A stretch of DNA of 64,000 nt from Tricholoma matsutake (Eukaryota; Basidiomycota; Agaricomycetes; Agaricales; Tricholomataceae). Positions 1 to 10,566 of the stretch are shown in pieces. Each line of letters opens with the position of its first letter. Position 1 is the stretch's first letter. The stretch spans positions 8,618,001-8,682,000 of the forward strand of contig AP026546.1 of NCBI GenBank assembly GCA_026075535.2, given 5' to 3'. The translations under genes were made by a program, and so were the position numbers. The notes below the pieces were generated by a model. That model searched no databases. It was not told where the DNA came from and was given only the letters and a program-made list of their open reading frames with translations.

Positions 1-54
1 ATAGTGGCTCGGCTCAACGGCTTGCGGCTCCGAGCCGCGCCGTTGGCAACACTA
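1..54. repeat. Terminus of a hAT-like element running off the left edge
   Basis: On the minus strand this reads inward from TAGTGTTGCC into a GC-rich stretch with GGCTCGG and CCGAGCC inverted motifs, the form of a short hAT terminal repeat. A related start (TAGTGTTGC followed by GCTCGGCTAGCCG) occurs at 61634. The rest of the element lies left of the window, so its target duplication cannot be tested. Confidence 0.45.
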
Positions 55-690
55 ATTATAATAATGCATTGGCATCATTGTACTGGAATTACCACCAAAC
101 CTTGTCAATTCTTTCAAAGTATTTAAATTGTTGGAACTTGGGTTTGCAAGTTGCATGATGCTGCCCCCTGTGATTTGTTTTCTACATTTAGTTTTCTTAG
201 GTTTCTCATTATGGTTTGCAGTTGTGGTAGTCTGACACACAATCTGTTTGCCTTGCGAGCTCACCAATGCCAAACAAAAATATCTGATTGGGGTTGTTTC
301 ACCTTCATGAGATTACCAAATAAGTAATAGGTGCACTGGTGTACTACTAGTAAATCAAGTGTAAATACCCGGCTGATAAGAGAGGAAGAATGGGAAATTT
401 ACAGAAGAGCCTTCAGTGCACAAGGTAGCAGACACTGAAGGTGTATAGGAGTTGTGATGACTGAGGGAGTTGATCACACAGGTTGTGACACACCTCATCC
501 ACTCATTGACTTGAGTTTGACATGTGTGTGACAGGCTGGTTGATGATTTTGATTTGGGGAGTTACACAAAATAGGCCTACACATGATGGGAAAATACCAT
601 ATATAGAAGGATGGGGAGGGGGGAGGGGTCCCAGATGGCTGCTTAAAAAAAACTATGAGTGGATGTCTAAAATTCGCGGCCTGTCACCCC
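55..690. other. Intergenic, nothing recognised
   Basis: A short lysine-rich minus-strand frame (52-273) has no recognisable family and no supporting splice sites. The last bases (683-690, GTCACCCC) are the left target duplication of the element that follows. Confidence 0.4.
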
Positions 691-917
691 TAGGGTGTGT
701 AACATGGGTATGGGTAAACCCGTGGTAAACAGCCCATAGGTTTGATGGGTATGAGTATGGTTGCCAAAATGCCAGACCTGTGACATATCATGCCCATTTT
801 GGTGGTGTGATGGGTATTGATGGGTTGCTTGAATTGCCAGATCCAGCTGTTGCCAAACTACCGATCAACTTCAGATTTCTGGTTCCTTTTCACCCATGGG
901 CATCGCCCATCCCAATA

Positions 918-963
918 GTAAGTTTTTTGTTTCTTTCAACTAACTACATGTGCTCTTTTTTAG
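918..963 (+). other. Intron-like segment (46 bp)
   Basis: GTAAGT followed by T-rich sequence, CTAACTAC as branch-like motif, then TTTTTTAG. Length and signals fit a fungal intron. A second one follows at 987-1033. Confidence 0.5.
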
Positions 964-986
964 GGTACAGTGTCAGCTCAATAACA

Positions 987-1033
987 GTAAGTTGTTTATT
1001 TCTTTCAATTAACTAACTGTTTCTTTTCTCTAG
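987..1033 (+). other. Intron-like segment (47 bp)
   Basis: GTAAGT, T-rich, AACTAACT, then CTCTAG. It is clearly similar to 918-963, as if the intron unit had been duplicated with its flanks. Confidence 0.5.
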
Positions 1034-1659
1034 ATGGTCTACCTATGTTGTAACAATGAGATGGCACCAAGACAGCACACCCATGCCTAGGATGATGACC
1101 CAGGACAGGACCAGGAGAACCCACCACTGCAAGCCCCTGCTCGCAGGGTGGATGAGTTATATGGGAGCGATGACAAATGGGAGATGGGGACGTGAGGGAT
1201 GAAGGGAGGAGAACAACAAAGAGAGGAGAACAATGAAGAAAGGAGAATGACAAAGAGAGGAGAATGATGAAGATGATGATGAACCATGAGGGCAGATGAT
1301 GATGATGACAAATGACAAATGATGAATGACCACCACCACAGCATGCCCATCTGCCACTGCAAACAACTGTGGCCACACGGAGCACCATCAAGGAGACAGC
1401 AAGGATGGTGGGGGACAGAGATGGAGATGGAGATGGAGATGGAAACTGACAAAAATGATGTGGACGGGGAGGATGACAACTAAACCCAGAGACCCAAGGA
1501 GTGGGATACCTCCAAGGTATGCCCCCTACCCCATGGCAACTCACACTCCATCCCTAGATGAACAATCATGATGATGTCGAAGGACATGGCCACCACCACC
1601 AAACAAATGGTGAGAAGATGAACACTGGGATGGGGCTACAAGGACAAGGATGAGGCACT

Positions 1660-1700
1660 GGCCCAAACCACGATACACATCGTTTGGGCATTAGGTAAGT
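1660..1700 (+). repeat. Palindrome abutting a splice-donor-like site
   Basis: GGCCCAAAC and GTTTGGGC form inverted arms over 1660-1690. GTAAGT starts 4 nt further on at 1695 and is followed by a T tract. The same layout recurs at 6988, 7548, 8219, 48475, 59573 and 59802. Confidence 0.6.
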
Positions 1701-2650
1701 TTTTCTGTTCCTTGCTTGTTTTTTTTTTTTTCATTTGACTCACTTGTATTTACATTTTTACATGGTTTATCTTACAATGACATGACAACCCCAACCAATG
1801 CCCCTGGATCTTGACACACTGACTAATGCAACCACTCCATACCTGACAGATGATGAAGATGGGCTATGAACGATGACAGGAATGACTTGTGATGGATGGG
1901 GAATGACAATGACCAACGGGGGATGACCAATGATGGGAACAGGGGAGAAAAACACAACACCCCTCCCAGGGACTCCAAGGGCAGGAAATGACAAAGGGGG
2001 GACAACAGTAAGTGGGGCAATGTGCCTCCATCACCTGCCTCGCATGAAACATGAGTTCTTTTATCTTTCATTTTTGATGTCTGTAGCTTGTATATAGGGT
2101 TGCATAGTAAATTTAGTAGAGATTATACAATTATATTTAACAATGTAGAACATGAAATACAAGGCAAACAGAGTAAAAACCATGGGGAATATACATGGTA
2201 TCACACCTGTGGTATTTTGTGATAGACCATGGTAAAAACCTGTCACTGCAGTTGCAGTGTTAGGACAGGTGCAGTGTTGGCAGGTGCAGGTGTGGTGTGT
2301 GAAAGTTTACCCATGGTGTGAGCCATGCTACACTCTAGTCACCCCCTTGAGCTCAGTTGTTAGTAATGGACTCTCAGAGTAGGTTGTGAATAACTGTGAA
2401 TAACTTGCAAGAACTCCATCAGCCTCTTCTCGATTTTGGTTAACTCAATGTTTGATAATGCACTGGATCTAAGTTCACATGGCTGAACTCACCTCTCCGC
2501 AGTAGACAGGACATGCAAAATATCATTGATATGGTCCAGATAGGACAGTGGCACAGACAAAAAGTTGTATAGTCTTTGTTTATCTTGTTGTGCATACAGC
2601 TTACAAATACCTTTACTATTTAGAATACGAAGGAGCAGCCAAAACAAAGT

Positions 2651-3478
2651 ATGTATCGGCCAGTTGTCAAATTTCACAATATCAACCAGGATGTCTTAGA
2701 AGCTGTTCAAAATGATGTGGAAGGGGCAGAACCAGGTATTGTGTCAGAGAATGGTGTCATGGTGAGGCAAGCAAGGACTCTGATTGTGGGGAGATGGATG
2801 AACCTGTGAGTCGCACCTTGGTCACACCTGCTCTCTACTACAATTGACTGTGACATCAATATAAAGTCATCTGGACTCCTTGATCTCTTGATGGACAGTC
2901 TGACAGTTATGAAAACTGATCTCCAGCTCTGCCATAGATAACACTGAGGATGCTAATTTAGAAGCAAATTTTGCTGATTGGTAGTGAGACAACTCTTTTT
3001 TTTTTTTTTGCATTTTTATAGTTATTTACACAAGAAGTAGTTATTAACAGTTAATAACTGGTGTGAATAACTAGTCCAGACCCCATATGTTACTAACATA
3101 TGTGACAAACTCCCATGGGAGTTGTTCACAGAACCCTAATCAGAATACTGTACTATGTTTAGACCAACTGGCAACTCCCACAATTCAAACTCCTAACTCT
3201 TAATTTCTCCACAGCAGCTGGCATTTTACAACTATAAACAACTCAGCCACCTGGAAACATACTTCCGCATTTGGATGGTATCTATGCCAGTGATTAAGTA
3301 TGGTCCCAACTTGGAAATGAATACCACATTTCAAGCTGTCATTGATATCTTCAATGTACACATGACTCTAGTACAGTTTATTCTCACTCTTTTGGAAGAC
3401 TCTAGCCTAAAGACTCACCCATGTACCCTTGCACTCAGAAAAGATGCTGACAATATTATTACTGTCTTGACATCCTGA
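2651..3478 (+). CDS. Unrecognised coding-like exons
   Basis: An ATG at 2651 opens a frame (starting MYRPVVKFHN) of about 53 codons that ends at a GTGAGT donor near 2808. A second open stretch covers about 3213-3478 and contains hydrophobic and acidic residues typical of a folded protein. The intron or introns between them are not resolved. I recognise no family. Position between two transposons and the small size suggest a gene fragment or an old transposon ORF. Confidence 0.25.
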
Positions 3479-4059
3479 TTCTACTGTGTCAATTTTTACT
3501 TGGGCAAGCAACAGTACAATTTGAATGCCATCAGGAATGAACAGAAGTGGCATCCAGAATGTCAGAGTTTTCCCAGAACCTGTAGCCGAGACAGAAATGA
3601 TGTCCTTGTCATGTTACTATGTTACTGTATTGATATCTACCTATGCTACATAAGTAGCTAAGGACAAACTAAGAAGTAAGCCTTGATAGACAAAGTAATA
3701 AAAGTATGTGGAAGTAAGTAAAGGGTGCTAGTGTAGCATCAAAACCTCATTGAGGAAAGCTTGCCCCCACTGCAGTGAAAAATACACTGTGATGTGCTAT
3801 ACATAAAATAATGTTATAGAGAAATCAGAAACCAGCTCCAGTGGCAGCAACACACTGAAATTGACCCCAAATGTGACTGGAAAGATGACTTGAGTGAGTA
3901 TGCCATTCCAATGCAATGGAGTGGATGTTGCGAGACAGTCGAATGGAGGGGGTTAGGGAGGAATGCAGTGCTGGCTGCTCAAACCCCAGGAGTTTGGTAA
4001 TGTCAGGGATTTGGCCTAGGTAGAAGGCAGTATAATGTAGCAGCCATATAGCACTGTCA
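3479..4059. other. Intergenic, nothing recognised
   Basis: No convincing ORF, RNA or repeat was seen. 4060-4067 (TCAGAGAA) is the left target duplication of the MITE that follows. Confidence 0.4.
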
Positions 4060-4067
4060 TCAGAGAA

Positions 4068-4729
4068 TAGTGTTTAAGGGTCCAGTCCAGTTCGGTTTTT
4101 TGACCCAAAAACATAAAGACTGCAACCTAAACCAGTCCAGGACTAACCCAGATACTGCTAGAACTGAACTGGACCACCTAGGACTGGTCCTTTCTGGTTA
4201 AAAGACTGAAAAAGACTGGTTAAGACTGGTTCAGACTGATGTTTTGTTGTGAAATTTGTTGTATTAATATAACCCATATGTATCTGAGCAAATATTACCC
4301 TGGACTTATAACCACTGTACAGATGGATAGACATCGTAATTACCCATCATTCAGTCTAACTTTTAAGACATTTCATCAAGATTTGACTTGGCTATGATCA
4401 ATATATAAATACATCTACTGAATGACTCATGCTGAACACCAAGAAATGTAATGTGACAACCATAAATTATGTGATGCATAGCATGCATTGACAAATGGTG
4501 GGAGTACTATTATACATGTTAGTCCTATGATCATTAATAGAATCAAGCAAATGATCAACATATTAGACCAGTTTTCTTTGGTTTTACAACATTTTTCAAA
4601 ATGGAATGACTGCTAACTGAACTGCAAAAGACCAGTCCATAAATAGACCACTGTTCCAGTCTTTTCCTTTCCAATTCAGTCCAATTTGGGCCTTTTTTTT
4701 GGTCCTATGGACCAGACCCTTCAACACTA
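4068..4729 (+). mobile_element. hAT-type MITE, copy 1 (662 bp)
   Basis: Terminal inverted repeats begin TAGTGTTTAAGGGTCC and, at the other end, TAGTGTTGAAGGGTC. Flanks are TCAGAGAA (4060-4067) and TCAGAAAA (4730-4737), an 8-bp duplication with one G/A difference. There is no coding capacity. Copies 2 (20378) and 3 (24695) share the termini, CAGTC/ACTGG subterminal repeats and interior. Relative to copy 2 this copy is inverted and lacks about 175 bp. It is inserted at the 3' end of LINE-A. Confidence 0.88.
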
Positions 4730-4737
4730 TCAGAAAA

Positions 4738-4932
4738 CAAGGACTTAGCTGCTAAAATGAGGTGTTGCACTATTTCACAAGACAGTAAGTGCTTTTTGAC
4801 CAAGTCCCGACACTTGACTTCAGTGTATTCCATAACAGCTGAGAGGCTGCTAAACTGTAGTTCAGCAAAATATGGGCATTCAACAAAGAGATGGTGATCA
4901 TCCTCAGGAATGTCGAGGCAACCAAAATGGCA
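4738..4932 (-). pseudogene. LINE-A, 3' part: zinc-binding RT-associated region
   Basis: The minus-strand frame contains CHFGC, then DDHHLFVECPYF, the Cys/His pattern of the zf-RVT domain that ends many fungal and plant LINE polyproteins. It is the continuation of the RNase H region at 8780-9553: removing the Mutator-like insertion 4933-8769 and one copy of the 10-bp duplication joins the frames and restores the first Cys/His pair. One in-frame TGA occurs just upstream in the joined frame, probably an original arginine codon. The hAT MITE at 4068-4729 cuts the far end. Confidence 0.7.
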
Positions 4933-5205
4933 GTAATTTACACTGCCCCATATGTTCCACGTGGATCTGTGTGGACTGTGCAGACTCCATGCAGAGTCCA
5001 ACCATCTGGTGACCAAAATGAAAAATTACACCCCTTTCACTGCAGACTCTGCCCCAGTCTGCATGGAGTTTGCCCCAGTCCACCCCAGTCCATGCGGAGT
5101 CTGCATAAGTCCATGCAGAGTCCACATAAGTCCATGCAGAGTCCACATTAGTCCACCCAGAGTCCCCATAAGTCTGTGCTGAGTCTGCACTTGTAAGGGT
5201 CATTG
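4933..5205. repeat. Left terminal region with short tandem repeats
   Basis: After the terminus come repeated blocks of the type GTCCATGCAGAGTCCACATAA, five or so degenerate copies over 5085-5190. The right terminus (about 8560-8769) carries the same GGATCTGTG and ATGCGGAC words in inverted orientation. Confidence 0.65.
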
Positions 5206-5245
5206 CATAAACACTACTGACTAGCTTACAGATACAAGGATCAAC

Positions 5246-5440
5246 TACATGTCACTATCATCATCAGTGTCATATGATACGCACACTTTTTTGCCCTTCT
5301 TGGGCTTAGGTTCCTTCCTCTTGCTTCCCTTTCTCATTCTTCTTTTCAGTTGTTTTCGGCTCAGTTTTGTTCTTCTTGGCCTTTGTAGCCTCATCATCAA
5401 CTGTTGAGATGGCATGCTTACAGCCAGCAGGAGTCATCGT
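5246..5440 (-). pseudogene. Basic C-terminal coding relic inside Mutator-like element 1
   Basis: On the minus strand a frame with many lysines (KAKKNKTEPKTTEKKNEKG) shifts by one base near 5310 into KPKKGKKVCVSYDTDDDSDM and a stop. It looks like the nuclear-localising tail of a larger protein, possibly the element's lost transposase, but no catalytic domain remains. The TAAGGG-family repeat starting at 5443 cuts it upstream. Confidence 0.4.
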
Positions 5441-5442
5441 TG

Positions 5443-5865
5443 TAAGGGGACTAGGGGGGTGCCCTGTGTGTTTTTCCTATTTTTTATGTTCGTCCTATAT
5501 TTTTCCCCACCTCATTTCCTTCTATTCTTCATTTTCTATGATTTTTCCGGATTTTATTACTAATTTTCCCGTGCTATCATGTTTGTACATGTTGACACTT
5601 TTATATTTAGAGGCGGAGTACCCCTTCCAACACATACCCCTTGGTATGATGTCATTCGGCGGCCTTGATCCGCCTATCTCCGCCTTTTTCTATTTTTAGG
5701 TTATATTTGATTTTTGTCGTCTTCACATATACTGGGCATCAGCAAGGGGATCCTTAGAGTTTTCTCTTCGGATTTCCCTTTGCTAGGTGCGCCCCCAATC
5801 CCTGTATTATGTAGCATAATTTTAACTTCGGATTTCCCTTTGCTAGAGGCTTAGGTTGCCCTTAT
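5443..5865 (+). repeat. TAAGGG-family repeat, copy 1 (about 423 bp)
   Basis: It starts TAAGGGGACTAG and ends GGTTGCCCTTA. The inverse copy at 55509-55861 shares most of its length. It contains a tandem duplication of TTCGGATTTCCCTTTGCTAG at about 5767 and 5827. GTCATCG before it and GTCATTG after it (5434-5440, 5872-5878) might be a diverged target duplication, but this is uncertain. Whether it is a MITE or a solo LTR is open. Confidence 0.6.
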
Positions 5866-5923
5866 AATTGTGTCATTGGTAGCAGTACACAATTAAGATC
5901 AAATAAAATTTATTACCTACATC

Positions 5924-6935
5924 CCTCACATCTAATGTGAGGGATTGTTACAACTTTCCTTGTAACTCATGGAACCTGACACACCTGATGATCCCCTCCA
6001 GACAGGAGGCACCTCTTGACTCATGCCTGTGGCATGCCCTTGACACCAGACAAACCTACAATGCATGCCGACAGCATGCATTTGATCCCCTTCCCATGGA
6101 AGGCACCCTTGATGCATGGTGACTCCATGCACCCAAACCCACATACATGCTGTGATGCAACAGCACTTTGACATGAGGTCCATGACATCGGACTCTCATG
6201 ATTGACATTGGATCCTTGACATTGGATCTGCAACATCGGATGCCTCATGCTAGGCATGAGGCTTATCTCTTATTGTTCCCTGACATGCTGCGCCACAGCA
6301 CTCCATGACATCAGACACTGCATGCAAGGCATGAGGCCTATGGTTTCTATTGTTACTTGATACACATCTACCTTTCTGATTGGATGATAAGGACCTCCCT
6401 TCTAGTATAAGTACTGTGACTTGTAGTAGGGATGTCCTTAGTTTAGATCTAGGCAATCTACAGCTTTAACTTGTGAACTCGCAAACTTACTCGAAAGCAC
6501 TAAGGAAGCCCCTTGGTGCATGAACCCGAACAACTCTATGCAGAAGGTCTGCTAGAGTGCACTATCCATCTTACATCAGATGCTCCAAGTAAGACTAGTG
6601 CCAAACGACTTGTCGAGGAAGCACCTTGTCAAACAACATCGACTAGATCGAGTGGTTAAGGCTTTGCCCGTAACAGGGATAATACAATACAATTAACTAC
6701 ATAAAAAACACCTCCCTTGCACCTTGTGCGAGGGGGAGTCCTACAGATATTTATTTACATACAAGACTCCCCTGTGTTGGATGCGAGGGGAGGGCGACAA
6801 TTATAAATAAAAAGAAAATCTCCTCGCCCATGTACAATGCGGGTGAGGGGGAAGGCATTAATATGAATTTAAAAAAAAACCCTCCCAGGGCAAAATGCGG
6901 GGGAGGGGGTGGTGTCTCATTGTGGTGCCCACCAT
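5924..6935 (+). repeat. G-rich hairpin tandem repeats, interrupted by a solo LTR
   Basis: Units of about 55-65 bp each have a C-rich then G-rich hairpin (for example CCCTCACAT with ATGTGAGGG at 5924-5945; CACCTCCC with GCGAGGGGG near 6707) followed by an AT-rich spacer ending in an A run. Four units follow the LTR (6676-6935). The same unit is in Mutator-like element 2 (47530-47680). Confidence 0.65.
5946..6675 (+). mobile_element. Solo LTR of the gypsy-1 family
   Basis: It begins TGTTACAA and ends CGTAACA, so the LTR ends are inverted TGTTAC/GTAACA. The 5-bp target duplication GGGAT is perfect (5941-5945 and 6676-6680). It is homologous along its length to the 5' LTR of gypsy-1 at 9558-10260. 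A TATA-like CTAGTATAAGTA lies near 6410. LTR-LTR recombination has removed the internal part. Confidence 0.92.
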
Positions 6936-6987
6936 CCTGCATGCATCTCTGTGGTAAAGAAATAAGACAAGAAAAAAAAAAACCTAC

Positions 6988-7018
6988 AGCCCAGGGGACG
7001 TCAACGTCCCTTGGGCCC
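6988..7018 (-). repeat. Palindrome beside a donor-like site
   Basis: On the minus strand GGGCCCAAGGGACG and CGTCCCCTGGGC form the arms, followed closely by GTAGGT and a T run. It matches the arrangement at 59802-59845. Confidence 0.5.
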
Positions 7019-7547
7019 TCTTGCATTGTGGTGGGTGCATCTTCCTGGTTGCATCGTCCTGGTGGGGGTTGTCCTGGGCAGCTTTCATCTGTTGCTGCTG
7101 TTGCCATCGTTGTCCCATGTGGTTGCTGTCATTGTGTCATTCCCATCGTCCTGTGTCCCATGGTGCTCCTCGTGGTGCTTCCCACTGTGTGTTCCTGTTG
7201 TTGTTCCCCTTGTTATCATTGCCATTCCACCCGCAATCTACCCCATGAGCAGTGGCTCGTGGGGCTGGAGGCAGGTGGTGTGTTGTTGGCCCTGTCATCA
7301 TTGTCCATCATGGTTGGCGGCTGTGCTTCACATTCTGGGGGGTTCTGGTTCTGGTAGATGGCAGTGTCATTGTTGTCATCGCCTGCACACACTCACGGTC
7401 CACCCTATGAGCAGGGGCTTGCAGGCGTGGGGTGGGTGTGTTGGCTCATTTGCAGGTGTTGGTATCATTACTAGTAGATTATAACCTAGAAAACTAAAAA
7501 ATGAGTTAGTTTATAAAAACAAAAAGCAAATGAAAAAAACTCACATA

Positions 7548-7582
7548 GGGCCCAAACGATGTGATCTGCATCGTTTGGGCCC
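7548..7582 (-). repeat. Palindrome beside an intron donor
   Basis: GGGCCCAAACGATG and CATCGTTTGGGCCC are near-perfect arms. On the minus strand the donor GTGAGT starts at 7544, 4 nt away, and opens the intron-like segment 7486-7544. Confidence 0.6.
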
Positions 7583-8218
7583 ATGTTGGCTCATTTGCGG
7601 GTGGGCATTGTTACTAGTAGATTATAACCTAGAAAAAAAATGAGTTAGTTAGTTTATAAAAACAAAAAGCAAATGAAAAGAACCTTACATAGGGCCCACA
7701 TTGGCTCGTTTGTGAGTGGTGGCATCGTTGCCGAGGGGTTAGGGGGGGGGGGTAGGTGGGTGCTTACCTGTTGGGTAGGCTGTGGGCATGTGTTACACAT
7801 TTTTTGCAGTTGGCAGTCTTGTCGTCATCATTCCACTCCACCCACCATCCACCCCATGAGCAGTTGCTTGTGAGGCTGGAGGTGGGTGGTGTGTCAGCGT
7901 TGTCATGGGATTCTACTTGGGGGGGGGGGGGGGGGGGTGAGCACATCAGTGTGATGTGGCATGTGTACAGGGTTTCTGTGTGCTTACCACATGGGTATCC
8001 CCTTCTGAGGTCTCCCAGCATCCCTCTGCACCCTCCTAGCCCATGTCGACAGCCTCACATCCCATTTGAATGGGGAGGAGGGGATTGGGTGGCTGTGGGC
8101 ATGGGTTACACATTTTTCATTGTGGCAGGTCATCCCCAGTAGTAAACAACCTGAAAAGCATAAAATACAATTAGTTCATTGATAAAAACAAAAAGAAACA
8201 AGAAAAAAACTTATCTGT

Positions 8219-8249
8219 GGCCCAAATGACAGTTACCATTGTTTGGGCC
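8219..8249 (-). repeat. Palindrome beside a decayed donor
   Basis: GGCCCAAATG and CATTGTTTGGGCC arms. On the minus strand the donor position reads ATAAGT rather than GTAAGT, then a T tract and TTTTTGTTTTTATC as in its relatives. Confidence 0.5.
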
Positions 8250-8779
8250 TGCATTCCATCCAGTCAGCTCGTTTGAAGGTGGTAGTGATGGGAGTGGGCA
8301 TGGGAACAGTGGTGGCATGCATGCACACAGTGGTGGTGGTGGTAGAGTGGATGGGAGGGGTGGTGTCGATGTGGTGGTGAGTGATGAGCTGGCAACCTTG
8401 ATGATGCGACTGTGTGCTTTGTCATACAAAGCCAAACAGTGGTATGTAGTTGCATCAATAGTCACAAACAATAACGGTTGCATAGTGTAACAGTAATGCA
8501 TGCATTTGTGACATTATTTTGCTAAGCTCAAATGGTCTGTTCAGATGCATGTGGACTGTCCTTGCTCATCTGACCTGGTTGATCACGGATGCGGACAGAC
8601 AAAATCCATGGACTCCAAGTAAAATATGCAGAATTTGTATTAGTCTGCACAGATCCGTGCGGACTGTCACACCCTGTTGCACAGCTAAAATGGTTTATTG
8701 TATGGATTGCAAATCTGCATGGAGTCCATGTGGATCTGTGTGGAACATATGGGGCAGTGTAAAGACCTCCAAAATGGCA

Positions 8780-9553
8780 TTGATAGGAGTTGATGTGTCA
8801 GGAATGGAGACACGTTGCAGTGGGAAGCTGCCCAGAGCACAAGTAAGGCTGAATGAGTGTAGAATAGCAGGATAAGGAGTGTAGGTAGGGATAGGCTGGG
8901 AGAGGGGTAGGGTCATAGGCAGATCAAACTAAGTGAAGGCCATGATTGAGCTCCAGTTCACAGGAGCATTGAGCTGAGAGTAGGCAATCAGTAAAGCCTT
9001 GTATGTTAGACTCAATCCAGCCATCAATAGGAGTAAAAAAGGTGAAGTGATCCATGAAGAAGGTGGGGAGAGGAGCATAATGTATGTATGGACAAATATG
9101 TTGAGATTTAGAAGCATAGTAATCTGTGGATGTATTCAGAATAGATGGAATAGATGACTCAGCTGAGTGACCCTTCATGTAAAGGATGTCTGCCTGTCGT
9201 GAACTTAAAAGATGAAGTATCCATTTATAATAAGAGTGGCCATTCATGTGACAAAGATGAGCATCAATATTTGTGGAGGTTTTGCTGTCATCAGTGAGTC
9301 TAGTTGACTTGAGATGGTCAGTGTATATTATAATCGAGTTTTTCTGAGAGTCCAAGAGGACCAGACCACCAATAATTCCAACAAGTTTGCCATGGAGGAT
9401 GGATAAGTTATGGCCAAAGAGCTTCATGATGATGGTATGTGGGCCCATGATAGCAGACATGACTGATTTGTCATCTAGAGGGCCTGCAGATGCAGGGATC
9501 ATGGAGCCATCAGTTCCCCAAAGTTGGGCATCTCGGGTTACTTCAGAGAGGAG
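8780..9553 (-). pseudogene. LINE-A, RNase H region
   Basis: The minus frame has an RNase H-like order: TDGSMIPASAG with the first acidic residue (near 9505), then GPHTIIMKLFGHN, then YTDHLKSTRL, then KGHSAESSIPS and a DYYA motif. This is the RNase H module of a non-LTR retrotransposon polyprotein, which would follow the reverse transcriptase and precede the zinc-binding tail found at 4738-4932. The upstream polymerase part is absent: the frame is cut at 9553-9557 by the LTR of gypsy-1. The downstream end is cut by Mutator-like element 1. Confidence 0.7.
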
Positions 9554-9557
9554 AAAG

Positions 9558-10260
9558 TGTTACAATTTTCCTTGTAACTCATGAAACCCAACTGACCCGG
9601 TGCACCCGACAATCCCCTCCAGACAGGAGGCACTCCTTGACTTATGCCCAAGGCATACCATTGACCCCAGACACACATACAATGCATGCCGACAACATGC
9701 ATTCAATCCCCTTCCCATGGAAGGCACCCTTGACACATGGTGACTCCATGCACCTGAACACACTCCCATACATGCTGTGGTACAACAGCCCTTTGACATA
9801 AGGTCCATGATGCTGGACTCTCACAATTGGCATTGGATCCTTGACATTGGATCCATGACATCGGACACCTCATGCTATGGATGAGGCTTATCTCTTATTA
9901 GTTGATAGTCATCGACCTTATTTATTGGATGATAAGGACCTCCCCTCTAGTATATATACTGTGACTCATAGTAGGGATGTCCTTAGTTTAGATCTAGGCA
10001 ATCTACAGCCTTAACCTGCAAACTTGCAAGCTTACTCAAAACTACTAAGGAAGCCCTTTAGTATGTGAACTTATTCAAAACCACTAAGGAAGCCCCTTAG
10101 TGTATGAACATCGACAACTCTATGCAGAAGGCCTGCTAGAGTGCACTATACACTTTACATCAGATGCCCTGAGTAAAGACTAGTGCTGAACGACTCATTG
10201 AGAAAGCACCTCATTGAACAACATCGACTAGATCGAGTGGTTGAGGCTTCACCCTTAACA
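9558..10260 (+). repeat. 5' LTR of gypsy-1
   Basis: TGTTACAA...CTTAACA, 703 bp, homologous to the solo LTR at 5946-6675. A TATA-like CTAGTATATATACT is near 9950. A short internal duplication (AAACCACTAAGGAAGCCC and its partner) spans about 10035-10100. Confidence 0.9.
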
Positions 10261-10566
10261 TAAGATCTAAACTATCTGCTAGCCCACCTACCTAGGTGTA
10301 GGCAATATGTCTCAAAACACCCCACAGTGACCTGGGTCTAGACAAACCCCAGACCGACCACCAAGAGAAGTGGAACCACAGCCAGGTTCATCTTGGTACC
10401 GATACAATGGAAGACTAGTCTGTTACTTGACCCCAGCACAGTGTTGGTTCTATAGATCAACCGACAGACAAAGAGGAGAATTCCTCACCAACAAAGACTT
10501 CAAACAACCCCACCCGAGACATCCACCCATTTCCTAACAGATGAAATCGACAACCTCTATAATGAG
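10261..10566 (+). other. Leader between the LTR and gag
   Basis: No ORF. The sequence right after the LTR (TAAGATCTAAAC) should hold the primer-binding site, but I cannot match it to a tRNA 3' end. Confidence 0.4.

Larger units (their letters stand above)
691..2337. mobile_element. hAT-type non-autonomous element carrying intron-containing cargo
   Basis: The left end begins TAGGGTGTGTAACATGG and the right end, read inward on the minus strand, begins TAGAGTGTAGCATGG. The flanks are a perfect 8-bp direct repeat GTCACCCC (683-690 and 2338-2345). Eight bases is the hAT target-duplication length. No transposase is present. The interior holds purine-rich GATGA/GACAA repeats, two short intron-like segments and a GGCCCAAAC/GTTTGGGC palindrome next to a splice-donor-like GTAAGT. 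The same kind of interior recurs in the Mutator-like elements at 4933, 47065 and 59148, so it is shared cargo. Ends and duplication are read directly; the superfamily is inferred from them. Confidence 0.8.
6936..8560 (-). other. Repetitive cargo with intron cassettes, no assigned product
   Basis: Long frames on both strands are low-complexity and unconvincing. The block repeats a module of about 150 bp carrying CCCATGAGCAG followed by GCTCGTGRGGCTGG (near 7245, 7408, 7855), also present at 47815, 48060 and 48145 in Mutator-like element 2. Read on the minus strand it has intron-like segments at 7486-7544 and 7629-7688 (GTGAGT or GTAAGG, T tract, CTAACT, TAG), each next to a GGGCCC palindrome arm. 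I take it as captured exon/intron material multiplied inside the element. Confidence 0.4.
4933..8769. mobile_element. Mutator-like element 1 (3.8 kb, with later insertions)
   Basis: The ends read inward as GTAATTTACACTGCCCC (left) and GAGGTCTTTACACTGCCCC (right). Flanks are a perfect 10-bp repeat CAAAATGGCA at 4923-4932 and 8770-8779, in the 9-11 bp range typical of Mutator-like elements. The subterminal regions are full of short GGACT/AGTCC motifs. Inside are a basic coding relic (5246-5440), a repeat of the TAAGGG family (5443-5865), a solo gypsy LTR (5946-6675), G-rich hairpin repeats and the palindrome/intron cargo. No transposase core was recognised. It split LINE-A. Confidence 0.8.

Noticed and set aside
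1005..1544. 179-residue minus-strand frame rich in Pro/Ser/His
   Set aside because: Low-complexity antisense of GATGA/GACAA repeats inside a non-autonomous transposon.
7011..8142. Cys/Val/Trp-rich frames in the cargo of Mutator-like element 1
   Set aside because: Composition is that of repetitive G/T-rich DNA; overlapping frames on the same strand look equally good, and intron signals are on the other strand.
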